Origin: a bacterium
Lineage (GTDB): Bacteria; Krumholzibacteriota; Krumholzibacteria; LZORAL124-64-63
Assembly (NCBI GenBank): GCA_021767885.1
Contig: JAASSM010000030.1
Coordinates: 1 to 9,289, forward strand
DNA length: 9,289 nt
Direction of reading: 5' to 3'
This document shows positions 1 to 7,917 of this stretch, piece after piece. The stretch's first letter is position 1. Each line of letters opens with the position of its first letter. Position numbers and translations under genes: made by a program. The notes beneath the pieces were generated by a model that was given only the letters and a program-made list of their open reading frames with translations, was not told where the DNA came from and did not search any database.

Positions 1-3000
1 AGGCGGGAGGATAGCGGCAAGGAGGCGCCGGTGGCGGCCTGGACCGTCAGGGCGGTGCCCAGGTTGGCGTCCACGGCGACCAGACCGCCCGGCTGGACCA
101 GCAGCTCCAGCGCGGTGGCCGGGGCGTCGGCCTCCACGTCCAGCGTCACCGACAGCTCCACGCGGGTGCCGGGAGCCAGGAGCCGGCCGGCCAGCGGGAT
201 CACGAGCTCGCCGTCACCGTAGATGGCGTCGTTCAGCAGGGGTGTGCCGTCCCAGTGGACCTGGAAGCCGTCGAGGACGGCGTCGGGGTCCAGTGGTTCG
301 CGGGCGCCATCGAGGCAGACGATCCTCAGGGTGTCCATGCGGGCGGCGGCCGTACCGACGTCGCCCGGATGCTCCACCGACACGGTCAGGGCCGGCACGT
401 CCCGGGCGCCCTGGGTGATCACCGGCGGCAGCAGTCCCGCGCCGCCGATCACCAGGTGCGATGCGACGGCCTCGATGGTCACCACCGGCCCCTGGGGCGG
501 ATCCGGCTCGTAGGCCACCGGCACGGCCGCACCCACGTTGGCGTCCCGGGCGTCGAAGCCCTCGGCCGGCTGGAGGCGCACCTGCACGGGGCCGAGAACC
601 GGATGGTCTGCGACGAGGCCGAGTACTCGCAGGTCCACGGTACCCGCGCCCACCGGCACGGTGACCTGCGGCGAGAGCGTGAAGGTCACCACGCTGTCGC
701 CCGGTGCGGAGAGGTTCTGGACCGCGTGGATCGCCAGCGGGCCCTGCACCGCCATCCGCGCGAGCCGGTCCGCGGCGTCGGTCAGGGGATGGCCCAGGGT
801 GTCGGTGATCGCCACGGCGAACCCGCCCACGCGCACCTCGCTGCCCTGGTCCGGGCCGGTGGCCGCCAGCGCGAGTTCCAGCAGCGGCACGCCATCCTGG
901 CCGGCGCCGGCCGGGCGTGGGTCCAGGGGGGCGGCCGTCACCTGCAGGCCGGTGGCCTGGGCGACGATGGTCCCGGCGGCCGAGCGCACCGGGAACTGGC
1001 CCTCGACCAGCGCGACCGTGCGCGGAGCGCCGCTGACGTGATCGCGCGCCACCAGGTCCTGCGGCCCCTCCAGGCCCACCCGGAAGCGCGGCACCTCGGT
1101 CTGATCGGCGATGTCCAGGCGCAGGCCCAGCGTGACCGGCTCGAAGGGCGTGACCACCACCGCCGGGTCGAGATCCAGCGTGAGGGTGGACCCGGTGGTC
1201 TCCAGGTCGGTGCGGTCGCAGTAGACGTTGATGCCCTCGTTGACCGTGACGCGCGAGAGCAGGGAGGCGGGCACCACCGGCTGGCCCTCGCCGTCGTCCA
1301 GGGTGACCACCAGGCGCTCGAGGCGCAGCTCCGCGCGCCCGGGTCCGCCCTCGTTGAGCAGGGTCAGCGTCAGCGGCACCACGCCGGTCTGGCCGCGGTT
1401 GATGGAGAAGGGCATGTTGGCCACCGGGTAGAGACCCAGATCCGCGGCCGGCGCGAGCACGGTGTGTGAGGCCGAGGCGGTCGCCAGCGAGCCGCGCGCC
1501 TGTCCGCCGACGGCGCCGGTGCCCTCGCAGCGGGCGGAGAGGACCACCGGTCCGGTGCTCTGACCGGCGAAGGTCCAGGTGAAGGTGCCCGAGGCGCCGG
1601 GGGCCAGGTCCAGGCTCGCCGGCTGGGCGTCCTGGACCAGGGTCAGGCTGCCATCGCCGGTGATGGCCACGTCCCGCGGCGTGATCCCCTCGATGGCCTC
1701 GCCACCCACGTTCTCCACGCTCATGGTGGCCGCGATGGTCATCTCGGTGGTGCTGCGGTCCGCCGCGAAGGCCACGCTCGAGAGCAGGGGCGCGGTGGAG
1801 ATCAGCAGCGCGGTCGGGCTGACCACGGCGGCGTCGCGGGGGCCGTCGTTGGCGCTGGCCATCTGCAGGCCGTCGGCGGGGACGGCCAGCCGGACGGTGG
1901 CCGAGTCGGTGGGGGTCTGGGCCACGGTCAGGCCGGCGAAGAGGCGGCGGCCGCCGGCCGGGACGTCCAGGTCCAGGTCGAGGGCCACCCAGTCGGCGCC
2001 GATGCCGGCGAGGGCGGCGAGTTGCTGGTCGGTGGCCGGTTCGAAGATGCCGTCGCCGTCGGTGTCGTCCCAGAGGGCGAGCTGGGCGATGTCGTCCGTC
2101 CCGGCGCCGCCCTCGTTGCGCAGGCGCAGGTCGGACAGGACGTCGGCCTGCCAGCCGTTGCCCGGGATGGTCAGGTCCAGGGCCAGGACCGGGCCCTCGC
2201 CGGCGGTCAGGGAGACCGGTGGCACCGCCGGGCAGCGGATCTGCGCGGCGACCATGCCGTCCACCGGATGGCGGCCGCCGCTGCTCAGGGGCCAGTCGCC
2301 CACCAGGGCGGAGGGCTCCTCGAACGCGATGTCGCCGCTGGCGCCGACGGCCGCGGACAGGGTGTCGCCGTCGGCGGCGCCGAGGGTGTCCACGTGACCG
2401 GTGACGAACAGGTGCGCCACGGCGTCCGGAGCGAGCTGCCAGCGCATGCCGGTGAAGGTGGCCACACCGTCCTCGAAGGCCGTGGCGAGCAGGACGGGGT
2501 CGGTGGCGAGGTCGTCGAGGACGCCGTTGCCGTTGCCGTCGCGCCGGAGCGTCACCCGGGAGATCGCCCCGTCGCGGTCCGCCTGGTCGGCGCCGGGCGC
2601 GCCGCCGGTGAGGTTGCGGATGCGCAGCCGGGCGAGGGTGCGCGGCTGGTCGTAGAGGTTGCGGGCGAGCAGGTGCAGCAGCGGGACGTGGGCCTCGCCG
2701 GGCGCCACCTGGCGACCCAGGATGGTCGCGGTGGTCACGACCACCTTGTCGGTGGCGCTGATGGTCTGGGTGAAGGGGTTGCTCACCGGCGCGTCGACCG
2801 GGCCGTCGTTGCCGCTGGCCACACCGATGGCGGGATCGTCCCCGGCGGGCAGGCTCATCTGCACCGTGCCGCCGAGGGCGGCCTCGGCCACGTCCACGGT
2901 CACCATCACGCGCAGGCCCTCCGCCGGGATGGGGACTGCGAGGGCCGAGGCCTCGAAGCGCTGACCGCCGGTCCAGTAGAGCTCGCCGATGCGCGGATCG

Positions 3001-5426
3001 GCGGCGGGATCGAAGCGGCCGTCGCCGTCGTCGGTCCAGGCCTCCACGCGGGTGATCACGGTGCGCGGCGCGGCGCTGCCCAGGTTGACCACGTTGAGCC
3101 GGGTCAGCACGTCGGGCTGGCCGCCGTTGCCCGGGATGGTGACGTCCAGGGCCAGGTTCCGGGCCGAGCCCATCTGGAAGATGCCCTCGCCCACGGGGTG
3201 CGCGTCGATCTGGGCGGCGGTCATGCCGTCCACGGTGAGCGTGCCCGGCGCGGTGAGCGGCCATTCGGCCGCCACGGCGACCGTGTCGGCGAAGACCGCG
3301 CCGCCGTCCGCGAGCTGGGGCTGCAGGCGCAGCCCGTCCGGGGCGACGAGCTGGACCCCACCATGCAGGACCAGGTCCAGCGAGTCGCCCGCGGCCAGCT
3401 CCAGGCCCAGGGCGCCCAGGGCCAGGCGGCCGCCACTGAAGGCGCCCTCGGCCAGGAGCGTGCCGTCCGCGTCGTGCAGGGCCAGCTCGCGCCAGACGGC
3501 GTCCTGGGCGTCCTGGTCCATCACCCCGGTCAGGGCGTTGGAGAGGGTCAGGCTGTCCAGGGTGGCCGGCGCGCCGCCCCCGTTGTGCAGGCGCAGGTGC
3601 AGGACAGCGTCGGTGGGGCCGCCGGGGCGCAGCACGCGGTGCTCGGTGGCGAAGGGCACGGCCGCGATGCGCACCGGCACGGTGGCCGGGACCTGGAGGA
3701 TGGCGCTGGCGGTGTCGTTGGCGGGGTCGGGATCGTTGCGGGTGGCCGCCACGGTCGCGGTCACCGGCAGGGTGGCGCCGGCCTGATCGGCCCCCACGGC
3801 GGCCAGGATCTCCAGGGCGACGGTCTGGCCGGCGGGGACGTCGGCGAGCGACCAGACGCCGGCATCGCCATCCCAGCTTCCCGCGCCGGCCTGGGCGGCG
3901 ACCAGGTCCAGGCCCACCGGCAGGGTGGGCGTGACCGCCGCGGCAGGTGCCGTCGCGGGACCGGCGTTGGTGACCGCGATGGTGACCGAGAGCGTGTCCC
4001 CGGACAGAGGCGTGGGCGACGACGCGGCCATGGCGACGCCGAGGTCGGCGCTGGGGATCGCGAGCGCCAGCGCGGTGGCGTTGTCGGCGGTGGCCGGATC
4101 GGCCAGGTCGCTGGCGGCGCTGGCGGTCACCTCGCGGGAGGGGGCGCCACGGGCGACGCGCAGGCCCAGGGCCACCTGGCGCTGCTCGCCGGCGGGGATG
4201 TCCCAGGCCACGGAGACCCCGGTGGCGGAGGAATCCTGGGCCACCGCGCCGGGGTCCGCCGCGAGGGCCTCGAGGGTCAGGTCCGCCGGCAGGTCCACCG
4301 TCACGGTGGCGCCGGTGGCGGTCCGGGGGCCGGCATTGGCGATGGTGGCGGTGACGGTGGTCAGTGCGCCCAGCTCCACGGGGTCCACGTCCGCGGCGAG
4401 CTGGACGGCGACGTCGGCGAGGTCGTCGCTGTCGGTGAAGGCGGCCCAGTGGAAGGTCTTGCCGACCTCGTTGACGCGCTCGTGGCCGTCGACGACGAAG
4501 CCCTGGCCCACCACGCGCTGGATGCCGGCGCCGAGGTTGGCCTCGGGCCAGAAGTTCAGGCTGCTGCCCTGGGCGGAGAGCGGTCGGGGCAGGTGCAGGC
4601 CGGGCTTGCTCTCGGCGGACTTGACCAGGACCCAGCGGGGCTGGAAGCCGCTGCCGGTGATGACGCGGTTGCTGGACCCGTCGCCCAGGTAGCTGCCCCA
4701 GGACACCGTGCTCGCGCCGGCGGCGAACGCCAGGTAGTGGTATGCGGTGCCCGCCTCGTTGGCCCGCCAGTCCGCGGCGATGCGGAACCCGTCGGCCTGC
4801 AGCGCCGTGAGCACGCCCTCCTGCAGGGGGACGTCGTCGAGGGGCAGCGAGTTGCCGGCCGGCATCTCCCCGGTGCGGAACCGGCAGCGGGCGGTGTTGC
4901 CGGGGATCAGGATCACCAGCCCGGGGTCCAGCCCCAGACCGGTGACGTCGCGGTCGGTGGTGCCGTCGCCGGTGTAGCTGCCCACGGCCAGGGTGCCCGG
5001 CGTGGCGGAGAAGGCGACGTACCAGTAGGCGACGCCGGGGGCATTGACGTCGGCGTCGTTGCCCACCCGGAAGCCGTCCGCGGTGGCGCCCAGGATGCGA
5101 TCGAAGAGCAGGGCGCGTTCCTGGGCCAGCTGCTTGGACCAGCCATCGGGCATGGTGGCGGTCCGCACGATGGCGGACTGCGCCACGTCGCCCTTGACGA
5201 TCACCACCGCGGGCTCGAAGCCCAGCCCGCCGATGGTCCGGCCGAACTGCCCGTCGCCGGTGTAGGTGCCGGTGACCATGGCGGCCCGGGCGAGCACCGG
5301 CAGCAGCAGCACCAGCGCCAGCGTCAGCAGCCGGGACCGCGGTGGCCGCGGCGACCCGGGCAGCAGCGTTGGCCGCGGCGGGAGGGCGGGGCGGGGTCGG
5401 CGACGATGTCGGTCGGGCACGGGCAT
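1..5426 (-). CDS. Giant secreted modular surface protein, C-terminus beyond window
   Basis: Predicted exported adhesin-like or surface-layer protein; no enzymatic motif seen. The frame stays open from ATG 5426 to the left edge (at least 1808 residues, no stop in the window). Residues 1-49 form a long Arg/Pro-rich N-region plus a hydrophobic stretch (LLTLALVLLLPVLA) with likely cleavage near ARAA. Then come three roughly 95-residue repeats (53-141, 149-237, 244-331) sharing Y-x-GDG, GF-x-P, a late 'DGF' and N-E/A-x-G...AF. Two DUF11-like beta-sandwiches follow (about 336-457 and 460-580; T-V-T-x-N-A-G-P and DIPAG/DVPAG signatures). Next is a duplicated block (about 580-890 and 891-1210) with Asp/Gly loops at 799, 963 and 1120 resembling calcium-binding loops, then more beta-rich modules. 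Start choice: 5426 precedes the signal peptide; an in-frame ATG at 5519 is possible but lies in a hairpin with no ribosome site. Even the 5426 site is weak (GGA about 13 nt upstream). The longest competing frames over this region give Arg/Gly/Pro-rich nonsense. Sure of the frame; role inferred. Confidence 0.88.
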   Translation of the reverse strand, partial: MPVPDRHRRRPRPALPPRPTLLPGSPRPPRSRLLTLALVLLLPVLARAAMVTGTYTGDGQFGRTIGGLGFEPAVVIVKGDVAQSAIVRTATMPDGWSKQLAQERALLFDRILGATADGFRVGNDADVNAPGVAYWYVAFSATPGTLAVGSYTGDGTTDRDVTGLGLDPGLVILIPGNTARCRFRTGEMPAGNSLPLDDVPLQEGVLTALQADGFRIAADWRANEAGTAYHYLAFAAGASTVSWGSYLGDGSSNRVITGSGFQPRWVLVKSAESKPGLHLPRPLSAQGSSLNFWPEANLGAGIQRVVGQGFVVDGHERVNEVGKTFHWAAFTDSDDLADVAVQLAADVDPVELGALTTVTATIANAGPRTATGATVTVDLPADLTLEALAADPGAVAQDSSATGVSVAWDIPAGEQRQVALGLRVARGAPSREVTASAASDLADPATADNATALALAIPSADLGVAMAASSPTPLSGDTLSVTIAVTNAGPATAPAAAVTPTLPVGLDLVAAQAGAGSWDGDAGVWSLADVPAGQTVALEILAAVGADQAGATLPVTATVAATRNDPDPANDTASAILQVPATVPVRIAAVPFATEHRVLRPGGPTDAVLHLRLHNGGGAPATLDSLTLSNALTGVMDQDAQDAVWRELALHDADGTLLAEGAFSGGRLALGALGLELAAGDSLDLVLHGGVQLVAPDGLRLQPQLADGGAVFADTVAVAAEWPLTAPGTLTVDGMTAAQIDAHPVGEGIFQMGSARNLALDVTIPGNGGQPDVLTRLNVVNLGSAAPRTVITRVEAWTDDGDGRFDPAADPRIGELYWTGGQRFEASALAVPIPAEGLRVMVTVDVAEAALGGTVQMSLPAGDDPAIGVASGNDGPVDAPVSNPFTQTISATDKVVVTTATILGRQVAPGEAHVPLLHLLARNLYDQPRTLARLRIRNLTGGAPGADQADRDGAISRVTLRRDGNGNGVLDDLATDPVLLATAFEDGVATFTGMRWQLAPDAVAHLFVTGHVDTLGAADGDTLSAAVGASGDIAFEEPSALVGDWPLSSGGRHPVDGMVAAQIRCPAVPPVSLTAGEGPVLALDLTIPGNGWQADVLSDLRLRNEGGAGTDDIAQLALWDDTDGDGIFEPATDQQLAALAGIGADWVALDLDLDVPAGGRRLFAGLTVAQTPTDSATVRLAVPADGLQMASANDGPRDAAVVSPTALLISTAPLLSSVAFAADRSTTEMTIAATMSVENVGGEAIEGITPRDVAITGDGSLTLVQDAQPASLDLAPGASGTFTWTFAGQSTGPVVLSARCEGTGAVGGQARGSLATASASHTVLAPAADLGLYPVANMPFSINRGQTGVVPLTLTLLNEGGPGRAELRLERLVVTLDDGEGQPVVPASLLSRVTVNEGINVYCDRTDLETTGSTLTLDLDPAVVVTPFEPVTLGLRLDIADQTEVPRFRVGLEGPQDLVARDHVSGAPRTVALVEGQFPVRSAAGTIVAQATGLQVTAAPLDPRPAGAGQDGVPLLELALAATGPDQGSEVRVGGFAVAITDTLGHPLTDAADRLARMAVQGPLAIHAVQNLSAPGDSVVTFTLSPQVTVPVGAGTVDLRVLGLVADHPVLGPVQVRLQPAEGFDARDANVGAAVPVAYEPDPPQGPVVTIEAVASHLVIGGAGLLPPVITQGARDVPALTVSVEHPGDVGTAAARMDTLRIVCLDGAREPLDPDAVLDGFQVHWDGTPLLNDAIYGDGELVIPLAGRLLAPGTRVELSVTLDVEADAPATALELLVQPGGLVAVDANLGTALTVQAATGASLPLSSR
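1797..3689 (-). repeat. Duplicated ~310-323-residue block with Asp/Gly calcium-type loops
   Basis: Two diverged copies lie within the large secreted protein (about residues 580-890 and 891-1210; limits approximate). Anchors match in order: W-PL, then VDGM-x-AAQI (Met at 735 and 1058, 323 apart), L-[AD]-L-[DT]-TIPGNG-x-Q-x-DVL, a W-[TD]-D-x-DGDG-x-F loop (near 799 and 1120), and AS-[GA]-NDGP-x-DA. A third loop, DGNGNG, begins at 963 in the first half of copy two. Asp/Asn/Gly spacing of this kind is typical of calcium loops in exported proteins; binding itself is inferred. Confidence 0.75.
4434..5270 (-). repeat. Three tandem copies of a GxYxGDG...GFxP domain (protein level)
   Basis: Encodes residues 53-331 of the large secreted protein. 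Each copy runs about 88-96 residues and opens with G-[TS]-Y-[TL]-G-D-G. About ten residues later comes an I/V-[TG]-G-x-G-[FL]-x-P segment followed by a hydrophobic strand (VVIVK, LVILI, WVLVK). Each ends with a [DQ]-GF-x-[VI] strand and a V/A-N-[EA]-x-G...Y/F-H/W-Y/A-x-AF strand. The copies have diverged, so this is an old domain duplication and not a DNA-level repeat. It resembles, from memory, the phage-tail and bacterial surface domain with a 'GFqPd' motif (DUF7483-like). That family name is tentative. Confidence 0.7.
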
Positions 5427-5481
5427 CTCGAGCGATCCGGTGCGTGACTCGCAGGCGGCGGCGCGCGCGGGGCACGGGTGA

Positions 5482-5519
5482 ATGGCTGGTCTCCCGGGGA
5501 CCGGGGGACCGCTGGCCAT
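5482..5519 (-). other. GC-rich inverted repeat between two minus-strand genes
   Basis: On the plus strand, GGTCTCCCGG (5488-5497) faces CCGGGGGACC (5501-5510) across a GGA loop with one mismatch. Outer arms ATGGC (5482-5486) and GCCAT (5515-5519) extend it with small internal loops. It starts 55 nt past the stop of the membrane protein gene and lies before the chosen start of the large secreted protein. No T-run follows on the minus strand, so it is either a weak terminator, an mRNA-stabilising hairpin, or only a GC-rich coincidence. Confidence 0.45.
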
Positions 5520-5574
5520 CCATGGATCGGTCGAGGTGGCAGCGACTTGAGGATGCCGGCCAGACGTCCGCGAT

Positions 5575-7683
5575 TCAGATGTCCGCGGTGGGGCCGGGGC
5601 GGCCCGGCAGCGGCCACACCGTCACCGCGGCGGGGAACGCCAGGGCGGCGACGGTCAGCGCGGTGGCGGGCAGGCCGCTGAACGGGATCAGCAGCAGCGC
5701 CGCGATCACGGTGCCCAGGGCGGCGCCGCCCAGCTCGGCGGCCACCAGGCGGCCGGGGCGGGCGGCGGGGCAGGTGGCCGCGGCGCGGGCCACCGCGGCG
5801 GTGACCGCACCGGTGGCTCCCAGCGCCAGGGCCACCGCCACGTGGGGCAGGCCGGCGAACAGGCCCAGGGTGATCAGGAAGCTGCCCACCGACAGCAGCA
5901 CCAGCAGGCCGGGCATGCGCCACCGCCCCACCACCGCCTCGCGCCGCGGCAAGAGCCAGGGAGCGGCACCGCGGCCGGCGACCAGGATCGCCACCAGCCA
6001 GCCCAGGTCGCGGGCCAGCGTCCCGCCGCGAACCTGCAGGTGCATGAGCAGCACCACCGCGAGCATGGCCCCCGCCAGGCCGGCGAATCCCGACACGGCG
6101 GCCAGGGAGACGGACCGGCGGCGGCGGACCACGAGCATGGCCACGGCGCCCCCGATCACCAGGGGCCCCAGCCAGGTCCCGGGGCGCGGCGCGGCGCGCC
6201 AGCCCAGCCCCGGGCGCAGGCGTCCCAGGTCGCGCAGGAGGGCGTCGGCGGTGCTCGCCGGCCGCAGGTCGCTGCTGGCGGTCACCCCGCTGGCCTCCAG
6301 CAGGGCGCCGGTCTGACGGGTCCGCTCGGCCTGCCAGCGCCAGCGGAGCCACTCCGCACCCACCAGGTCGGGCGTGGCCGGACCGGTGCGCAGCCGGCCG
6401 GCCATGCGCTCGGGGTCCCGGTCCAGCGGGCGATGGGCGGCGAGGATCACGGTGGTCACGCCCGGCAGCACCTGGACGTGGGCGAAGGACTCCTGCAGGC
6501 CCTTGCGGATGGCGGCCACGCGCCGGGCCTGGCGCGGCGTCCACACGGCCTCCGGCGTGCGCAGGCGCGCCCCGAGCACGCCGCCGTCCCGCAGCCGCTC
6601 CGCGCACAGGGCGAAGAACTGCGCCGTCCAGAAGCGCTCCGCGGCCACGGTGACCGGGTCGGGCAGGGCGCAGAGCACGAGGTCGAAGCGCTGCCGGGCC
6701 GCGCGCAGCCACGGGCGCGGATCGCCGCCGATCACCTGGTGCGGTGGCGGCCGATCGGCGAGCACCCGCTCGCCCAGCCGCCGCAGCGCCGGCTCCGGCA
6801 CCAGCGTGACCACGGTGTCGGGGGCGTAGGGTGCGAGCTGGGCCGGCAGGTCCTCGATCCAGCCGCCGAGGACCAGGACCTGGTCATGGCGGTCGCGCTG
6901 GGTGGCCGTCAGGTGGGCCAGCTCGGCGCCGGACCGCGGATCGCTGTCCTGCAGCCGGGCGCCATCGCGGTGGGCGACGAGCACGTCGCCCGACCGATCC
7001 AGCACCAGGCGGCCATGGGGGGTCTCGGCCATGGCCACCAGATCGGGATGGGCCCACCGGATCATGAGCCGGTCCAGCGGGCCACAGAACGCGGTCAACA
7101 GCGCGAGCAGCAGCAGCCCGGGCAGCAGGACCGGGCGCGGCAGGCGGTCCTGCCGGCTGGCCCCGGCACCGAGCAGCGAGGCCGCGGCCAGGGCCACGGC
7201 CAGGGTGGTCGGCAGCCCCAGCCCCGGCAGGAGCGAGGCCGCCACACTCCCGGCCGCGGCGCCGGCGAGGATGCCCGGACGCAAGGTGGACGGCAGCGAA
7301 GGCGGCCGCGGGGATCCCGGCGCGGACGTGGCCAGTCGCCCGAGCAGGGCCCCGGCCAAGAGCCCGGCCGGCCCGAGCACCAGCAGCGTGCCCAGCAGCA
7401 GGCGTCCGAGCTGGGGATCGCCGCCGATCCAGCTCCCGAGCAGCGGATCCAGGCCCCGGGCCACCGCCAGGAGCAGCGGAGCCGACAGCGCGGCCAGCGG
7501 TGCCGGATGCCTCCAGGCCCCCGGCCGGCGGGCCGGACGCCGGATGCCCAGTGCGAGCGCGCAGGCCCAGACGGCCAGGCCCAGCGCGAGGGTGGTCTCG
7601 TTGCCACCGAAGGCCACGCTCACCTCGCGGGCCAGCACCATGGCCGTCAGCAGGACGCCGAAACCCGCGAGCGCTCGCGCCAT
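5575..7683 (-). CDS. Polytopic membrane protein with spermidine synthase-like (SAM-fold) domain
   Basis: 702 residues. The N-terminal half (1-201) carries about seven hydrophobic segments, beginning with ARALAGFGVLLTAMVLAREV, matching the 'GFsgLvyqvvw.R' opening of fused MFS/spermidine synthase-like proteins. A soluble centre (about 203-500) has a methyltransferase-like fold: VLVLGGW (269-275), GGDPRPWL (319-326), FDLVLCALPDP (333-343), RFWTAQFF (350-357), GGVL (367-370), then SDLRPAS (471-477) where relatives have 'NTDLRP'. The C-terminal half (503-690) has about seven more segments, including RLVAAELGGAALG. Usual landmarks are altered: GGG has become GGW, and the acidic ribose-binding position appears to be Val in TLVPEPAL, so aminopropyl transfer or SAM binding is doubtful. 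The start at 7683 was chosen because the first membrane helix begins there; ATGs at 7758 and 7755 would add about 25 non-hydrophobic residues, and the open frame reaches 7902. No clear ribosome site is seen. It reads toward the large secreted gene with a 148-bp gap, so co-transcription is possible. Substrate unknown. Confidence 0.85.
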   Translation of the reverse strand: MARALAGFGVLLTAMVLAREVSVAFGGNETTLALGLAVWACALALGIRRPARRPGAWRHPAPLAALSAPLLLAVARGLDPLLGSWIGGDPQLGRLLLGTLLVLGPAGLLAGALLGRLATSAPGSPRPPSLPSTLRPGILAGAAAGSVAASLLPGLGLPTTLAVALAAASLLGAGASRQDRLPRPVLLPGLLLLALLTAFCGPLDRLMIRWAHPDLVAMAETPHGRLVLDRSGDVLVAHRDGARLQDSDPRSGAELAHLTATQRDRHDQVLVLGGWIEDLPAQLAPYAPDTVVTLVPEPALRRLGERVLADRPPPHQVIGGDPRPWLRAARQRFDLVLCALPDPVTVAAERFWTAQFFALCAERLRDGGVLGARLRTPEAVWTPRQARRVAAIRKGLQESFAHVQVLPGVTTVILAAHRPLDRDPERMAGRLRTGPATPDLVGAEWLRWRWQAERTRQTGALLEASGVTASSDLRPASTADALLRDLGRLRPGLGWRAAPRPGTWLGPLVIGGAVAMLVVRRRRSVSLAAVSGFAGLAGAMLAVVLLMHLQVRGGTLARDLGWLVAILVAGRGAAPWLLPRREAVVGRWRMPGLLVLLSVGSFLITLGLFAGLPHVAVALALGATGAVTAAVARAAATCPAARPGRLVAAELGGAALGTVIAALLLIPFSGLPATALTVAALAFPAAVTVWPLPGRPGPTADI

Positions 7684-7806
7684 GAGCCGTCCCGTCCCCG
7701 TGCCTGGAGGATCCTCCGTCGCGGCGGTGCACCACCACCGCGCCCGCCTGATCATCATGGGCCCGGCAGCCGTCAGGAGCAAGCGAGCCGGGAGAAAAAA
7801 GGCTGG

Positions 7807-7821
7807 CCACGGGGCCCGTGG
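7807..7821. promoter_or_regulatory. Interrupted palindrome, possible operator in divergent spacer
   Basis: CCACGGG-G-CCCGTGG: seven perfect base pairs either side of a single central base, in the 234-bp spacer between the divergent genes starting at 7683 (minus) and 7918 (plus). It ends two bases before the TTGTAG proposed as a -35 element, a position where a regulator could act on either gene. In DNA this GC-rich such a palindrome can arise by chance. A run of six A residues lies at 7795-7800. Confidence 0.35.
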
Positions 7822-7823
7822 TC

Positions 7824-7850
7824 TTGTAGACTGGAATTGTCCGGTATAGA
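7824..7850 (+). promoter_or_regulatory. Possible promoter of the cysteine-repeat gene
   Basis: TTGTAG (7824-7829) and TATAGA (7845-7850) are separated by 15 bp; shifting the -10 to TAGATA (7847-7852) gives 17 bp. The segment is an AT-rich dip in GC-rich DNA about 70 bp upstream of the start codon, giving a leader of roughly 60 nt. Match to the sigma-70 consensus is poor at -35 and moderate at -10, so this is a weak call. Confidence 0.35.
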
Positions 7851-7904
7851 TATGGACCCGTCCCCAGGATCCACCGTCCCGCGACCATGCGGGCCAATGC
7901 ATAG

Positions 7905-7910
7905 AGAGGA
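7905..7910 (+). promoter_or_regulatory. Ribosome binding site deciding the start at 7918
   Basis: AGAGGA with 7 nt to ATG 7918. An in-frame ATG at 7897 would add MHREDDT but has no such site upstream and would put acidic residues before the signal peptide, so 7918 is preferred. Confidence 0.75.
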
Positions 7911-7917
7911 CGACACC

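Noticed and set aside
2022..5447. A 1141-residue plus-strand frame antisense to the large secreted gene
   Set aside because: Gly/Gln/Val/Arg-rich with no motif or ribosome site; explained as the complement of the GC-biased gene.
214..5523. A 1769-residue minus-strand frame offset from the chosen gene
   Set aside because: Its translation is almost entirely Arg, Gly, Pro, Ala and His with no domain, whereas the frame starting at 5426 gives a signal peptide and ordered repeats. It is a GC-driven shadow.
5324..6712. A 462-residue minus-strand frame overlapping the membrane protein gene
   Set aside because: Arg/Gly/Pro-rich shadow; the 5575-7683 frame contains membrane helices and family motifs.
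7684..7902. N-terminal extension of the membrane protein to ATG 7902 or 7758
   Set aside because: The extra residues are polar and unlike the family; the first helix starts directly at the 7683 ATG. The 7902 start would also run through the whole divergent spacer.
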